From Proteles cristata cristata (Eukaryota; Chordata; Mammalia; Carnivora; Hyaenidae): 64,000 nucleotides of DNA. Position numbers and translations under genes: made by a program. Where the stretch lies: positions 310,001-374,000 of the forward strand of contig JAESUZ010003295.1 in the NCBI GenBank assembly GCA_017311185.1, written 5' to 3'. The notes below the pieces were generated by a model. That model did not search any database and was not told where the DNA came from. It saw nothing but the letters and a program-made list of their open reading frames with translations. Within the stretch, counting starts at the first letter, position 1. Each line of letters begins with the position of its first letter. Below are positions 22,270 through 33,640 of this stretch, one piece after another.

Positions 22270-22636
22270 TTTTCTTCTAAAGACACTAAGGCACAATTTG
22301 GAGGTAACTGATATCTTAACAATAGTGAGTCTTTCAGTTCATGAATATAGTTTATCTCTCCATGTATTTAAACTTCTTCAGTTTCTCTCTACAATGTTTT
22401 CTAGTTTTTTTTTTTTTACCATCACAGTAATTTATTTTTTTACAAATAGTTTATTGTCAAGTTGGTTTCCATATAACACCCAGTGCTCATCCCCACAAGT
22501 GCCCTCCTCCATGCCCATCTCCCACCTCCCCTCCACACCCATCAGTCCTCAGTTTGTTCTCATCATTCAAGAGTCTCATGGTTTGCTTCTCTCCCTCTCC
22601 CTCACCATTTCCCTCCTTCTCCCCCATGGTTCTCCT

Positions 22637-23110
22637 TTAAGTTCCTCCTAATCCTCCTATATGTACAAACATAGGATATTTGTCCTTTTCTGCCTGACTT
22701 ATTTCGCTCAGCATAATGCCCTCAAGGTCCATCCATGTTGCTACACATGGCCAGATTTCATTCTTTCTCATTGCCATGTAGTATTCCATTGTATAGATAA
22801 ACCACATCTTCTTGATCCATTTGTCTGTTGTTGGACACTTAGTCTCTTTCCATGTTTTGGCTATTGTTGAGAGTGCTGCTGTGGACTTTGGGCTGCATGT
22901 GCTCCTATGCATCAGCATTCCTATGTCCCTTGGGTAAATTCCGAGCAGTGCTATTGCTGGGTCATAGGGGAGTTCTATTGTTAATTTTTTGAGGAAACTC
23001 CACACTGTTTTCCAGAGGGGCTGCACCAGTTTGCATTCCCACCAACAGTGTAGGAGGGTGCCCATTTCTCTACATCCTTGCCAGCATCTAGAGTTCTCTG
23101 ATTTGCTCAT
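22637..23110 (-). pseudogene. L1 ORF2 C-terminal fragment
   Basis: A 157-residue open piece with the cysteine-containing C-terminal region of L1 ORF2 (LLHCWWECK near residue 20, then LLGIYPRD and EYYMAMRKNE). It belongs to the middle-layer L1. It is separated from the upstream reverse transcriptase fragment by a stop and frameshift. Confidence 0.8.
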
Positions 23111-23286
23111 TTTTAGCCACTCTGACTGGCGTGAGGTGGTATCTCAGTGTGGTTTTGATTTGTATTTCCCTGATGAGGAGGGATGCTGAGCATCATATCA
23201 TGTGTCTGTTGGCTATCTAGATGTCTTCTTTGGAGAAGGGTCTGTTCATAATCTTCTGGCCATTTCTTTACTGGGTTGTTTGTTTT

Positions 23287-24462
23287 TTAAGTGTGGAGTT
23301 TGGTGAGTTCCTTATAGATTTTGGATATTAACCCTTTATCTGATATGTCATTTGCAACTATCTTTTCCCATTCCATTGGTTGCCTATTAGTTTTATGGAT
23401 TGTTTCCTTTGCCATGCAGAAGCTTTTAATCTTGATGAGGTCCCAATCGTTTATTTTTGCTCTTGATTCCCTTGCTTTTGGGGATGTGTCAAGTAAGAAG
23501 TTGCTGTGGTGGAGGTCAAGGAGGTTGTTTCCTGCTTTCTTCTCTAGGGTTTTGATGGTTTCCTGTCTCATATTCAGGTCCTTCATCCATTTTGAGTTTA
23601 TTTTTGTGTATGGTATGAGAAATTGATCTAGTTTCATTCTTCTGCATGTTGCTGTCCAGTTCTCCCAGCACCATCTGTTAAAGAGGCTCTCTTTTTTCCA
23701 TTGGATATTCTTTCCTGCTTTGTCAAAGATTAGTTGGCTGTATACCTTTGGGTCCAGCTCTGAGTTCTCAATTCTGTTCCATTGGTCTATGTGTCTGTGT
23801 TTGTGCCAATACCATACTGTCTTGATGATGACAGCTTTGTAGTAGAGGCTAAAGTCTGGGATGGTGATCCCTCCCATTTTGGTTTTATTCTTCAGTATTA
23901 CTTTGGCTATTCGGGGTCTTTTGTGGTTCCATACAAATTTTTGGATAGTTTGTTCTAGTTTTGAGAAGTATGCTGGTGCAATTTTGATTGGAATTGCATT
24001 GAATGTGTAGAGTGCTTTGGGTAGTAATGACATCTTAACTATATTTATTCTTCCTATCCATGAGCATGGAATGTTTTTCCATTTCTTTGTGTCTTCTTCA
24101 ATTTCCTTCATAAGTTTTCTATAGTTTTCATCATACAGATCTCTTGTATCCTTGGTTAGGTTTATTCCGAGGTATTTTATGGTTTTTTGTACAATTGTGA
24201 ATGGGATCAGTTTCTTGATTTCTCTTTCTGTTGCTTCATTGTTGGTGTATAAAAATGCAACCGATTTCTGTACGTTGATTTTGTACCCTACAACTTGGCT
24301 GAATTCTTGGATCAGTTCTAGTAGGCTTCTGGTAGAGTCTGTCGGATTTTCTATATAGAGTATCATGTCGTCTGTGAAAAGTGAGAGTTTGACTTCTTCT
24401 TTGCCAATTCTGATGCCTTTTATTTCCTTTTGTTGTCTGATGGCTGGTGCTAGGACTGCCAG

Positions 24463-24465
<3 letters not shown>
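23287..24465 (-). pseudogene. L1 ORF2 reverse transcriptase fragment
   Basis: The longest open piece of the window (392 residues) covers the C-terminal half of the reverse transcriptase and the region after it. It starts just before the catalytic motif, which reads LFTDDMILY (about residues 29-37) where active L1s have FADD. The change is GCA to ACA and fits CpG decay. A stop at 23287 ends it early. It is interrupted upstream by the inner L1 insertion, so this copy cannot make a working protein. Confidence 0.85.

Positions 24466-24500
<35 letters not shown>
24462..24500. repeat. TA dinucleotide microsatellite
   Basis: About 17 TA units at the tail end of the innermost L1. Confidence 0.95.
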
Positions 24501-24502
<2 letters not shown>

Positions 24503-25509
24503 CAAATAGTTTATTGTCAAATTAGTTTCCACATAACACTCAGTGCTCATCCCCATAAGTGTCCTCCTCTATGCCCATCCCCCCTCCCCTCCACATCCAT
24601 CAGTCCTCAGTTTTTGTCAGCATTCAAGAGTCTCTCATGGTTTGCCTCTCTCCCTTTCCCCCACCATTTCTGCCTTTCTTCTCCCCCTTTTCCTCTGTTA
24701 AGTTCCTCCTAATCCTCCTATACGTGCAAACATATGATATTTGTCCTTCTCTGCCTGACTTATTTCGCTCAGCATAACACCCTCAAGGTCCATCCATGTT
24801 GCTGCACATGGCCAGATTTCATTGTTTCTCATTGCCATGTAGTATTCCATGGTATAAATAAACCACATCTTCTTGATCCATTCATCTGTTGATGGACACT
24901 TAGGCTCTTTCCAGGTTTTAGCTATTGTGGAGAGTGCTGCTATGAACATTGGGGTACATGTGCTCCTATGCCTCAGCATTTCTGTATCCCTTGGGTAAAT
25001 TCCTAGCAGTGCTATTGCTGGGTCATAGGGGAGTTCTATTGTTAGTTTCCTTAGGAACCTCCACACTGTTTTCCAGAGGGGCTGTACCAGTTTACATTCC
25101 CACCAACAGTGTAGGAGGGTGCCCGTTTCTCCACATCCTCGCCAGCATCTAGAGCCAACTGATCTTTGACAAAGCAGGAAAGAATATCCAATGGAAAAAA
25201 GACAGCCTTTTTAACAGATGGTGTTGGGAAAATTGGACAGCAACATGCAGAAGAATGAAACTAGATCATTTTCTCACACCATGCACAAAAATAAACTCAA
25301 AATGGATAAAGGACCTGAACGTGAGACAGGAAACTATCAACACCCTAGAGGAGAAAGCAGGAAACAGCCTCCTTGACCTCCACTGCAGCAACTTCTTACT
25401 TGACACATCCCCAAAAGCAAGGGAATCAAGAACAAAAATAAATGATTGGGACCTCATCAAGATTAAAAGCTTCTGCACAGCCAAGGAAACAACCCAGAAA
25501 ATTAATAGG
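24471..25509 (-). mobile_element. Innermost LINE-1, twin-primed, with 15-bp duplication
   Basis: The 3' part (about 24500-25152) is in reverse orientation with its tail side replaced by a TA repeat. An upstream ORF2 part (25153-25509) follows in the opposite orientation. CTGCCnnCACTATAT-type duplications (one mismatch) lie at 24456-24470 and 25510-25524. This is a textbook twin-priming product inserted into the reverse transcriptase region of another L1. Confidence 0.88.
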
Positions 25510-25677
25510 CTGCCATCACTATATTAAACAACAGTGGTGAGAGTGAACATCCCTGTCGTGTTCCTGATCTCAGGGGAAAAGCTCTCAGTTTTTTCCCGTT
25601 GAGGATGATGTTAGCTGAAGGCTTCTTATACATGGCTTTTATGATGTTTAAGTAGGCTCCTTCTATCCCGACTTTCT

Positions 25678-26076
25678 CTAGAGAAAGAAGGGATGCTGTA
25701 TTTTGTCAAATGCTTTTTCTGCATCTATCGACAGGATCAAGTGACTTTTATCTTTTCTTTTGTTGATGTGATGTATCACATTGATTGATTTGCAAATATT
25801 GAACCAGCCCTGTAACCCAGGAATGAATCCCACTCCATCTTGGTGGATAATTCTTTTTATGTGCTGTTGGATTCGATTTGCAAGTATCTTATTGAGGATT
25901 TTTACATCCATATTCATCAACGATTTTGGCCTGCATTTCTCTTTTTTTGCTGGATCTCTGTCTGGCTTGGGAATCAGAGTGATACTGGCTTCATAAAATG
26001 AGTCCGGGAGTTTTCCTTCGATTTCTATTTTTTGGAATAGCTTGAGAAGAATTGGTATTAATTCTGTTTTAAACAT
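25678..26076 (-). pseudogene. L1 ORF2 fragment (start of reverse transcriptase)
   Basis: A 132-residue open piece of the middle-layer L1 with reverse transcriptase motifs: the IPKPDRDP segment near residue 37 and [15 protein letters not shown] near the end, which holds one catalytic aspartate. Further frameshifted ORF2 pieces lie at 26069-26251, 26239-26424 and 26406-26696. Confidence 0.8.
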
Positions 26077-26735
26077 CTGGTAGAATTCCCCAGGGAGCCA
26101 TCAGGTCCAGGGCTCTTATTTGGGAGATTTTTGATAACTGATTCAATTTCTTCACTAGTTTGGGTCTGTTCATATTTCCTATCTCTTCCCGTGTGAATTT
26201 TGGTAGTGAGTGTGTGTTTAGGAATTTGTCCATTTCTTCTAAGTTGTCCAATTTGTTGGCATATAATTTTTCATAGTATTCCCTGATAATTGCTTGTATT
26301 TCTGAGGGGAGGTTGTAATAAGTCCATTTTCTTTCATGGTTTTGTCTTTTGGGGGGCTCTCTCTTTTCTTTTTGAGAAGCCCGGCTAGAGGTTTGTCAAT
26401 TTTGTTTATTTTTTCAAAAAGCAACTCTTAGTTTCATTGATCTCTTCAATTGTTCCCTTGGTCTCTATGTTGTTTATTTCTGCTCTAATTTTTACTATTT
26501 CTCTTCTTCTACTGGGTGTAGGACGTTCTTGTTGCTCTCCCTCTAGTTCCTTTAGGTGAGCTGTTAGATTTTGCACTTGTGCTTTTTCTAATATCTTGAA
26601 ATAGGCCTGGAGTGCAATGTACTTTCCTCTTAGGACTGCCTTTGCTGCATCCCATAGATTTTGGATTGTTGTGTTTTCATTTTCATTTGTTTCCATATAT
26701 TTTTAAATTTCTTCTCTAATTGCCTGAATGGCCCA

Positions 26736-26990
26736 TTAATTCTTTAGTAGTGTGTTCTTTAACCTCCATGTTTCTGGAGGTTTTCCATACTTCTTCCTGT
26801 GATTGATTTCAAGTTTCAAAGCATTATGATCTGAGAGTGTGCATGGTATGATCTCAATTCTTTTATATTTAGTGAGGGCTGCTTTATGTCCCAGTATGTG
26901 ATCTACCTTGGAGAATGTGCTTCTTCTTGAGAAGAAAGTGAATTCCCTGGCCTCAGGATGTAGAGTTCTAAATATATCTGTCACATCCAT
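26736..26990 (-). pseudogene. L1 ORF2 endonuclease C-terminal fragment
   Basis: An 84-residue piece containing the SDHNALKLE segment of the L1 apurinic-type endonuclease. The N-terminal half of the domain is missing because the insertion is truncated at 27027. Confidence 0.8.
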
Positions 26991-27396
26991 CTGGTCCAGT
27001 GTGTCTTCAAGTCCCTTATTTCTTAGGTGTTTTCTAGTTTTCAGTGTACAAGTCTTTACACATCTTTTGTTAAACTTATCCCTGAGTATACCATATTTTA
27101 AATATCATAAATCAAATTGTGTTTTTTATTTTCCAATTGTTTATTGCTTATTTACAAAAATATAACTGACTTCTGTATTGACCTTGTATCAAGTGACCTT
27201 CTTGAATTCATTTGTTATAGTCTAGTAACTTATTTGTAGATTCCTCTAAATGTTCTATGTACATGACAAGGTTACTTTTCTAAACTATGTGGATTTTATT
27301 TTTTATTTTTGTTCTTTTTTGCACTGATTAGAGCCTCCAGTACAATGCTGAAAAGAAGCAGTGAGAGCAGACATCCTTGTCTTGTTTCCAAAATTA

Positions 27397-27615
27397 AAAA
27401 TTTTTTAAATATTTACTTATTTTTGAGAGAGAGAGAGAGACAGAGCATGAATGGGAGAAGGGGAGAGAGAGAGAGAGAGAGGGAGACACAGAAGCAGGCC
27501 TCAGGCTTTGAGCTTCAGCCCAGAGCCCAGTGTGGGGCTTGAACTCACAAACTGTTGAGATTATGACCTGAGCCAAAGTCAGGCACTTAACTGACTAAGC
27601 CACTCAAGCACCCCA
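27397..27615 (-). mobile_element. Carnivore SINE with 16-bp duplication
   Basis: Minus-strand SINE in the ancient L1, flanked by CTTGTTTCCAAnATTA at 27381-27396 and 27617-27632 with one difference. Confidence 0.9.
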
Positions 27616-28074
27616 TCTTGTTTCCAATATTAAGATGAAAGCATTCAGTCTTTCTCATTAACTATTATGTTTGTTATAGGCTTTTCAGAGATAAGCTTTA
27701 TATTCCTAGTTTGTGAAGGGTTGTTGCATCTTGCCAGTTGCTTTTTTGGTATCTATTGAAACCATCATAAGGGTTTCCTATTTTGTTCTGTCTATGTGGT
27801 ATATTTCCTTTGTTGATTCTTAAATGGTAAAGTAACTTTGCATTCCTGGGATAAGCCTCACTTGATCAGAGTGTATTTTTCTTTTTATATATTGCTGTAA
27901 TCAATTTGCTGAAAATTAGTTAAAGATTTTTGTATCTGTGTTCATGAGGATTTGTTACGTTATTTTCTTGTAATATTCTTGTCAGTTTGGGCATCAAGGT
28001 TATGTTTGTCTCATATGAGTTTAGAAGTTTAATGTCTTTGTTTGGTTTTAGTATTAGGATAATTATAGCCTCTT

Positions 28075-28303
28075 TTTTTAATATCTTTTTTTTAACATTT
28101 ATTTCTGAGAGACTGAGGGAGACAGAGCATGAGTGGGTGAGGGACAGAGAGAAAGAGAGAGTGACACACACAGAATCCGAAGCAGGCTCCAGGCTCTGAG
28201 CGGGCAGCACAGAGCCTGATGCGGGCCTTGAACTCACGAGCGGTGAGATCATGACCTGAGCTGAAAACAGACACCCAGCCAACTGAGCCACACAGGCGCC
28301 CTG
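28075..28303 (-). mobile_element. Carnivore SINE with 14-bp duplication
   Basis: Minus-strand SINE flanked by AATTATAGCCTCTT at 28061-28074 and 28304-28317. It also sits in the ancient L1. Confidence 0.93.
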
Positions 28304-28964
28304 AATTATAGCCTCTTAAAATGAGTGAAGAAGTGTCCCTTTCTCTCTTTGTTGAAAGGTTTGTTTCTTTGTAGGATTAGTATACTTTTGTTTAAGTTTG
28401 ATCAGATTCACCAGTAAAACCATGTGGACCTTGAAGTTCCTTCTGATTTATGATTACAAATCTAATTTATTTAGTTGATATATTTAGATTTTTATATTTT
28501 CTTATAATTTGGTAATTCTGTCATTCAAAGAACTTGTCCAGTTCACCTAATTGTCAAATTTATTGGCATAAAACAGTCTTTTATTAGCTTTTATTAGCTT
28601 TTGAGTCTATGAAGAATCTGTCATGATACACTCTTTTATTCTGGATATTGGTAACTCATTTTTTCTTTTTGTCTAGTGGAGGTTTATTAAATTTATTGAT
28701 TAAAATAATGGTTTTTTGCAACAACTTTTGCAATTTGGCATTATCTTATAAAGATGAATATTCACATGTTCAACAATTCTAATTCTAGAGAAAGTCTTGA
28801 ACAAGTACACCAGAAGTAATTTACAAGTTGCTCACAGTAGCATTGTTCAAGGAGGCAAAAAGAAAGTGTAAATAACTCATTTCCATGTACAAGGAAAAAA
28901 ATAAATGTAGTACCTATGCATAAACAGTCATAAAAATGAAAAATGGGATACATACTGTATTCAT

Positions 28965-29960
28965 TTTCTATTGTTACATTAAAAATTATTGCAAATTTAG
29001 TAGCTAAAAACAACACAAATTTATTATCTCACAGTTTCTTTGGGTCAGAAGTCCAGACATGAGTCGGTTTGGTACTCTGCTCAGGGTCTCATCAGGCTAA
29101 AATCAAACTGTGAGCCACGCTATGATCTCACCCAAGACTCAATGGTCTTCTTTCAAGATCACATGGTTGTTAGTAGAATCCAGTTTCTTGTGGCTGTAGG
29201 GCTGAGGTCCCCAATTCCTTGGTAGCTGATAGCCAGGGAATGCTCTCAGCTCCTATGGGCTGCCCTCAGTTTCTAGCCACATAACCCCATCCCAGTATGG
29301 CAGCTTCTAATCTCTCTGACTTCAGGAAGTGTCCATTCCTATGGGCTCACCACATTAGGTCAGGGATACTCAGGATAATCTCCATTTTGATTAACTCAAA
29401 GCCAATTGATCAGTAGCTAATCATGGAAATGAAATTCTGTTGCCGTGCACTGAACAAGAAGTTCTCAGACAACAGACTGAGCAGATGTGTAGGACTGTCT
29501 CTGCAAGAGAGCAGTAAAAGCAGGAGAATACACATAGCCTTTATTTCCTGTTTTATCAGATATAAGTATCAAAGAGTATCAAAGTATGGAAAGAGAACAC
29601 AAAGGATCTTCAGACATACATCTAGTGATGAGGTGAAGGCATGCAGGGAGTATGTGCAGTTCCAAGGAGTGTCAGGAAATTACAGTGGGTTCTGTTTCTT
29701 AACTGTCCTTGGGGGGGGATCATGGGGCTCTATAGCTCATAATGCTATTGCGTTTGACAGCCTAAGACCAGAACATTGCTCACATTTCAACTTATTGCCC
29801 CAATCACCCTCCAGGGCTTACAATACATTTTCTAGAAATAACTCCACAAAATTCTACCATAGTCATAAGTCCTGCCCATATTCAAGAGGAAGGGACTACA
29901 GAGGACATGTATGAGGGGGCTAGAATGTTAGGGGATATCTTAAAATTCTTTTACCACAGC
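28965..29960 (-). repeat. Old MaLR-like LTR, split by a younger solo LTR
   Basis: Reverse-oriented phrases (TTAGTAGCTAAAAACAACACAAATTTATTATCTCACAG at the left, GGATACTCAGGATAATCTCC in the middle, TTTTACCACAG at the right) match a common old mammalian LTR. Its 3' end would carry AATAAA on the minus strand. The right-hand part resumes after the inserted LTR at 29849. Confidence 0.5.
29438..29848 (-). repeat. Solo LTR, 411 bp, with 6-bp duplication
   Basis: Read on the minus strand it begins TGTGGAG and ends GGCAACA, the TG...CA ends of a retroviral LTR. AATAAA lies at about 29540-29545 in reverse, some 100 bases before its 3' end. AAATTC stands on both sides (29432-29437 and 29849-29854). A 6-bp duplication is usual for class I or II endogenous retroviruses. 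No internal retroviral sequence is present, so it is the product of LTR-LTR recombination. The family is not recognised. Confidence 0.7.
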
Positions 29961-30309
29961 CATATGATAGGCAAATAACTCTAATCTAATGTAAAACAGC
30001 TTTGAGCCTGTATTATACCAACCATTATATGCTATAGGCATTTATAACCTCAGAAGAACTTTTAGCCAATCTTTCTGTCATGGGGTATTGGATGGTGCCA
30101 GGTATTTCTCTAAAATGATTCAGCAATCTGGCCTACTTAAAATATAAATTAAGAGCAAGAGATAATAGAACTAAATATTAAGTTTTCAGTAGCTTATAAA
30201 TAAAACATGTTGTAAATAAACAGATAGCTAAATTAAGAAACTATACAATGTCAATGAGAAGTCTGCTTTGAGTACATTTTTGTATTATAAAAATAATGAC
30301 ACTTTGAGA

Positions 30310-30790
30310 TTACACCACTCCAAAGCTGTCCCAGTGTAATATGACATTTCACAAATGCCAAGTTGACCCAGTCTTGATGTCATGGCTAAAACTCTCGATT
30401 CCCTTTCATTGGCAATTTATCAACCCCACCCCCACCCCCACTACTTCCCTTATCAGGCTCTGACACTCCTGGGTTACAATTTACACATACCCAACTGCCA
30501 GAGGCCCCCAGATATCTACACTCAGGAACAGCTACTTCTTTCTTAGGCCCTTGAATTATTCAAAATACCCAGTCCCCAGGAAGCCTGGGAAACCCATCTA
30601 ACTCTATCCTGTTTGCCATACATAAGCACCTCCTACAATTCCAGCTTACTGTTACTCTGTCCTCAAGTGTAACCTGCTATGTGGCCCTGCATGATAGATT
30701 TCTCTCTTTGGAGCTGTAAGCAACAAAGATTTCTGCCTTTTATCTATCTGAGTTGTGTCCCACCATCAAAATCTTTTTAAATCTTATAAA
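30310..30790 (+). repeat. Possible old LTR
   Basis: The right end (TTTCTCTCTTTGGAGCTGTAAGCAACAAAGATTTCTGCCTTTT, then GTTGTGTCCC) resembles the R-U5 part of old retroviral LTRs. The left boundary is not clear. Confidence 0.3.
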
Positions 30791-30869
30791 ACAAAACATC
30801 AAGTCTTACCCTGATTGCAACACCAGCTGTCACTAACTGACAGCTGCCTGCACTTGGTCCACTATTTGC

Positions 30870-31090
30870 TCTGACTACAAATTATTTCTGCCAAGTAATA
30901 CTTATTGCCAACACCTTGCTTTTGAATAGTGCTTTATAAATTTTACACCATATGCCTATATTTTTACTTAATTTATTCCTCACAACAGCTTTTAAGTAAA
31001 AGAAGAACAACATTATACTAATTTGATAGATGAGGTTAAGGCTCTGATCTGTCACCCAGAGACACAGACAGAATTAAAAAACAAATCTTT
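30870..31090 (-). repeat. MIR SINE
   Basis: Reverse MIR segments, diverged: GTGCTTTATAAATTTTACACC, ATTCCTCACAACAGC and TTTGATAGATGAGGTTAAGGC in order. Confidence 0.55.
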
Positions 31091-31750
31091 TGGCACTATT
31101 TCTAGCATACCCCTTGTGCCTGCTATTTTAATTAGCACTGTCTTTTTAATTAATATTTTTCTACTTAGAGAGTACATGAAACTATTACCTTCTATTAAGG
31201 TCACTCCTTCCCTCCCTCTCAATATCAAGGACAGTAAGATTTAAGTGTAAGCCACAAAACTTCTTAAGCCTTGATACCACTACCACTCATTGCTAAACAT
31301 GATTTAAGGAATACTCACAGGCCTGGCACTTCTGGAAAGACAGCCCCTCTAGCCTTAACTCTGCCCAAAACAGAATTGAAAAAGAGTCCACAGAGCCCAG
31401 CACACTCTCTGATGAGACCCCACAAACACTTTATCTACTCAACCCCAATCAACCTTTACACCTCACCCCACTACTGACAAACTAAGGGACCAGTCCCAAG
31501 AAGGAGGCTATACTTGGAACTGATTATCCACCTCCTCCTGTGAGAACTAATCCCATCATGCCCTATATCTCTGCCTACAACACTCACTTTAAGAATCCTT
31601 AGCCTCCAGATCATCCTTCAAAATAGTGGTTCTTACCCTATTACACTCCTCTACATTTCCTAATTTGAATCAGACTGCAACTCCCCAAAACAACCTCTAA
31701 ACTCTTCCATTGTGACCTTTGGTATTCAGGGTCTGCCATCAACAAAACCC
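31091..31750. other. Unique sequence, no gene recognised
   Basis: Pyrimidine-leaning unique DNA with only short open frames. Confidence 0.5.
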
Positions 31751-31754
31751 CCCT

Positions 31755-32062
31755 TTCTATAGACTGAATATTTGTATCTCCCCAAAATTCATGTGTTGAA
31801 ATCTAATCTCCAATGTGATGGTATTTAGAGGTGGGGCCTTTGGGAACTGATTAGGTCATGAGTTAGTGGCTTTATAAAAGATGCTTCAAAAGAGAGTTCC
31901 CTTACCCCTTCCACAGTGAGAAGACATCAGAAAGCAGGTTCTCACTAGACACTGATCTTAGACTTCTCGTCCTCCAGGACTGTAAGAAATAATATTCAGT
32001 GTTTATAAGCCACCTAGTTGACAGTATTTTGTCACAGCAGCCCCGATGCACTAAGGCACTCC
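31755..32062 (+). repeat. MLT1-type LTR (MaLR)
   Basis: Forward LTR with TAGACTGAATATTTGTATCTCC at its 5' part, AATGTGATGGTATTTAGAGGTGGGGCCTTTGGGA, and CTGTAAGAAATAATATTCAGTG..CACAGCAGCC near the 3' end, in the order known for MLT1 LTRs. An old, non-coding retroviral remnant. Confidence 0.8.
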
Positions 32063-32269
32063 TATATCCTTCAGCATCTTTGGTAGATGTTTCTCTATTC
32101 TCTTTATCTAGTCAGAACCTGGCTGTCCCTTAACAAAGCATACTTCCTATGTAGTCCTCTGGAGAGGTGGCTGTTTTTGCACCTACAACTTACATACCAA
32201 TATATTTCAAATGATAAACTGCAATCCATTAGTGAGTTGTGAAACTAATTTAGTGGGCAGTAACTTTTT

Positions 32270-32505
32270 ATTTTTTTTTTTATTTTTATTTTTATTTTTT
32301 TTAATTTACTTCTAGTAGAGAGAGAGAGAGACAGCGTGTGCTGGGGAGGGTCAGAGAGAGAGGGAGACACAGACTCTGAAATAGGCTCCAGGCTCTGAGC
32401 CGGCAGTCAGCACAGAGCCCGACGCGGGGCTCGAACCCACGAACCGCGAGATCATGACCTAAGCGAAAGTTGGACGCTTAACCGACTAAGCCACCCAGGC
32501 GCCCC
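32270..32505 (-). mobile_element. Young carnivore SINE
   Basis: Minus-strand SINE with head at 32505 and a long T/A tail at 32266-32315. It has the same subfamily features as the copies at 11007, 15316, 52622 and 62072. No clear duplication could be read. Confidence 0.93.
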
Positions 32506-33330
32506 ATAAATAAAGTAATAGAATAGAAACCAACAGCATATATTGCATGTAGTTAAGGTGAGTATTGTTTCATGACAGTTTTTTTTTTCAGCTATATAAA
32601 TGATAGCTTTACACTATCTGAGGTAGAAGTAAAATGTTCCATTTGCTTTTGATGCTGCCTCAAGTACCATTTCCCTCTTCCTCCATAAATAATGTCCTGT
32701 ACCTTTGAAGCACTTGCCATCAAACCACCGTACACAGTACTCTTCCTTGTTATTATCACGTAACATATCCTAGTCATTCTCCTTTTTTCATTAAAGATTC
32801 CCTCAACTGGCTTGCTATCCCACTCTCTGTAACACCATCATTATTCATGGTGACCTCAATATCCATGTGTACAATTCCATCTTATGCCCTGGGTTAGATT
32901 GTACAAGTGTGATTATTAAAATACTGAAATATTTTCATAGTCACTGGTGCCTCCAGGACCAACACCATAGGCTACATCCATTTTGATGGATCCATGTCCA
33001 TGCTAGTATTGAGAGTTAAGTACTTGAATACTATCCATGCTGACACCCTAGCCTCTTAGCTCCTTGACTTTCTCTTACCTGAATTGACCTTGTCCACCAC
33101 TTTGGCCATTCACATTTACAGTCATATCCTATACCTAGTTTCCCCAACAACTTCAACCCTTCCCTATCTCCAATTCAAGCACCCCCTCTACCACCTTCAA
33201 CTTCAGTTCATTTCATTCTACTTCCCTAAGACTCTTGAGTAAAACTGATCTTTCGTCTTATGTTTGACTGTCCATTACCCTACTAAAGTCCTCTTTTTAA
33301 TCATTATGCAGCTTCAATTCTTAGGTCTTA
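32506..33330. other. Unique sequence, no gene recognised
   Basis: No recognisable exon, RNA gene or repeat family. Confidence 0.5.
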
Positions 33331-33334
33331 TAAT

Positions 33335-33500
33335 TCATTGCACTTTTACTATGCATTCAATTGTTTATCTATATCATCTCATCCTTCAGAGCAACCCCAC
33401 CAAGTAGGTATAATGGCATTCATTTTACTGGTTAGTAAACAATTTTATATACATAAATCTTCTCAAGATTATAGAAAGTGGAGGTTCTACAGTTTAAATG
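33335..33500 (-). repeat. MIR SINE
   Basis: Reverse MIR: CATTGCACTTTTACTATGCATTC, TCATCCTTCAGAGCAACCCC, CATTTTACTGGTTAGTAAAC. Confidence 0.6.
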
Positions 33501-33504
33501 TCTG

Positions 33505-33640
33505 AACCACTATTTCCTTAACCATAGACTAGGAGTAATTTATCTCTCTGAGTTGTGAAGATCACATATACAAAAAGTACTTTGTAAAATGTGAAGTGCT
33601 CTACAAATGTTAGTTATAATTATTAATTAATGACTAGGGG
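33505..33640 (+). repeat. MIR SINE, opposite orientation
   Basis: Forward MIR 3' half: GTACTTTGTAAAATGTGAAGTGCTCTACAAATGTTAGTTATAATTATTAAT. It lies head to head with the reverse MIR just before it. Confidence 0.6.

Larger units (their letters stand above)
22409..27027 (-). mobile_element. Young LINE-1, middle layer, with 14-bp duplication
   Basis: The young carnivore 3'UTR lies at 22435-22640 in reverse, ORF2 continues to the right, and the copy is truncated inside the ORF2 endonuclease domain at 27027. TGTTTTCTAGTTTT is present at 22395-22408 and 27028-27041. Removing the 1039-base inner insertion leaves an element of about 3.6 kb. Confidence 0.9.
22270..28750 (-). mobile_element. Ancient LINE-1, outermost layer of a nested set
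   Basis: Diverged reverse-oriented L1 ORF2 sequence at 22270-22394 resumes at about 27042 and runs to about 28750. The gap is filled exactly by a younger L1 bounded by a 14-base duplication. SINEs at 27397 and 28075 also interrupt it. Frames are fully decayed. Confidence 0.75.

Noticed and set aside
22118..22651. Open frame of 177 residues on the plus strand
   Set aside because: It crosses unassigned AT-rich DNA and the antisense of an L1 3'UTR. There is no domain and no gene structure.
29423..29914. Open frame of 163 residues on the plus strand
   Set aside because: It runs antisense through a solo LTR and its flanking older LTR.
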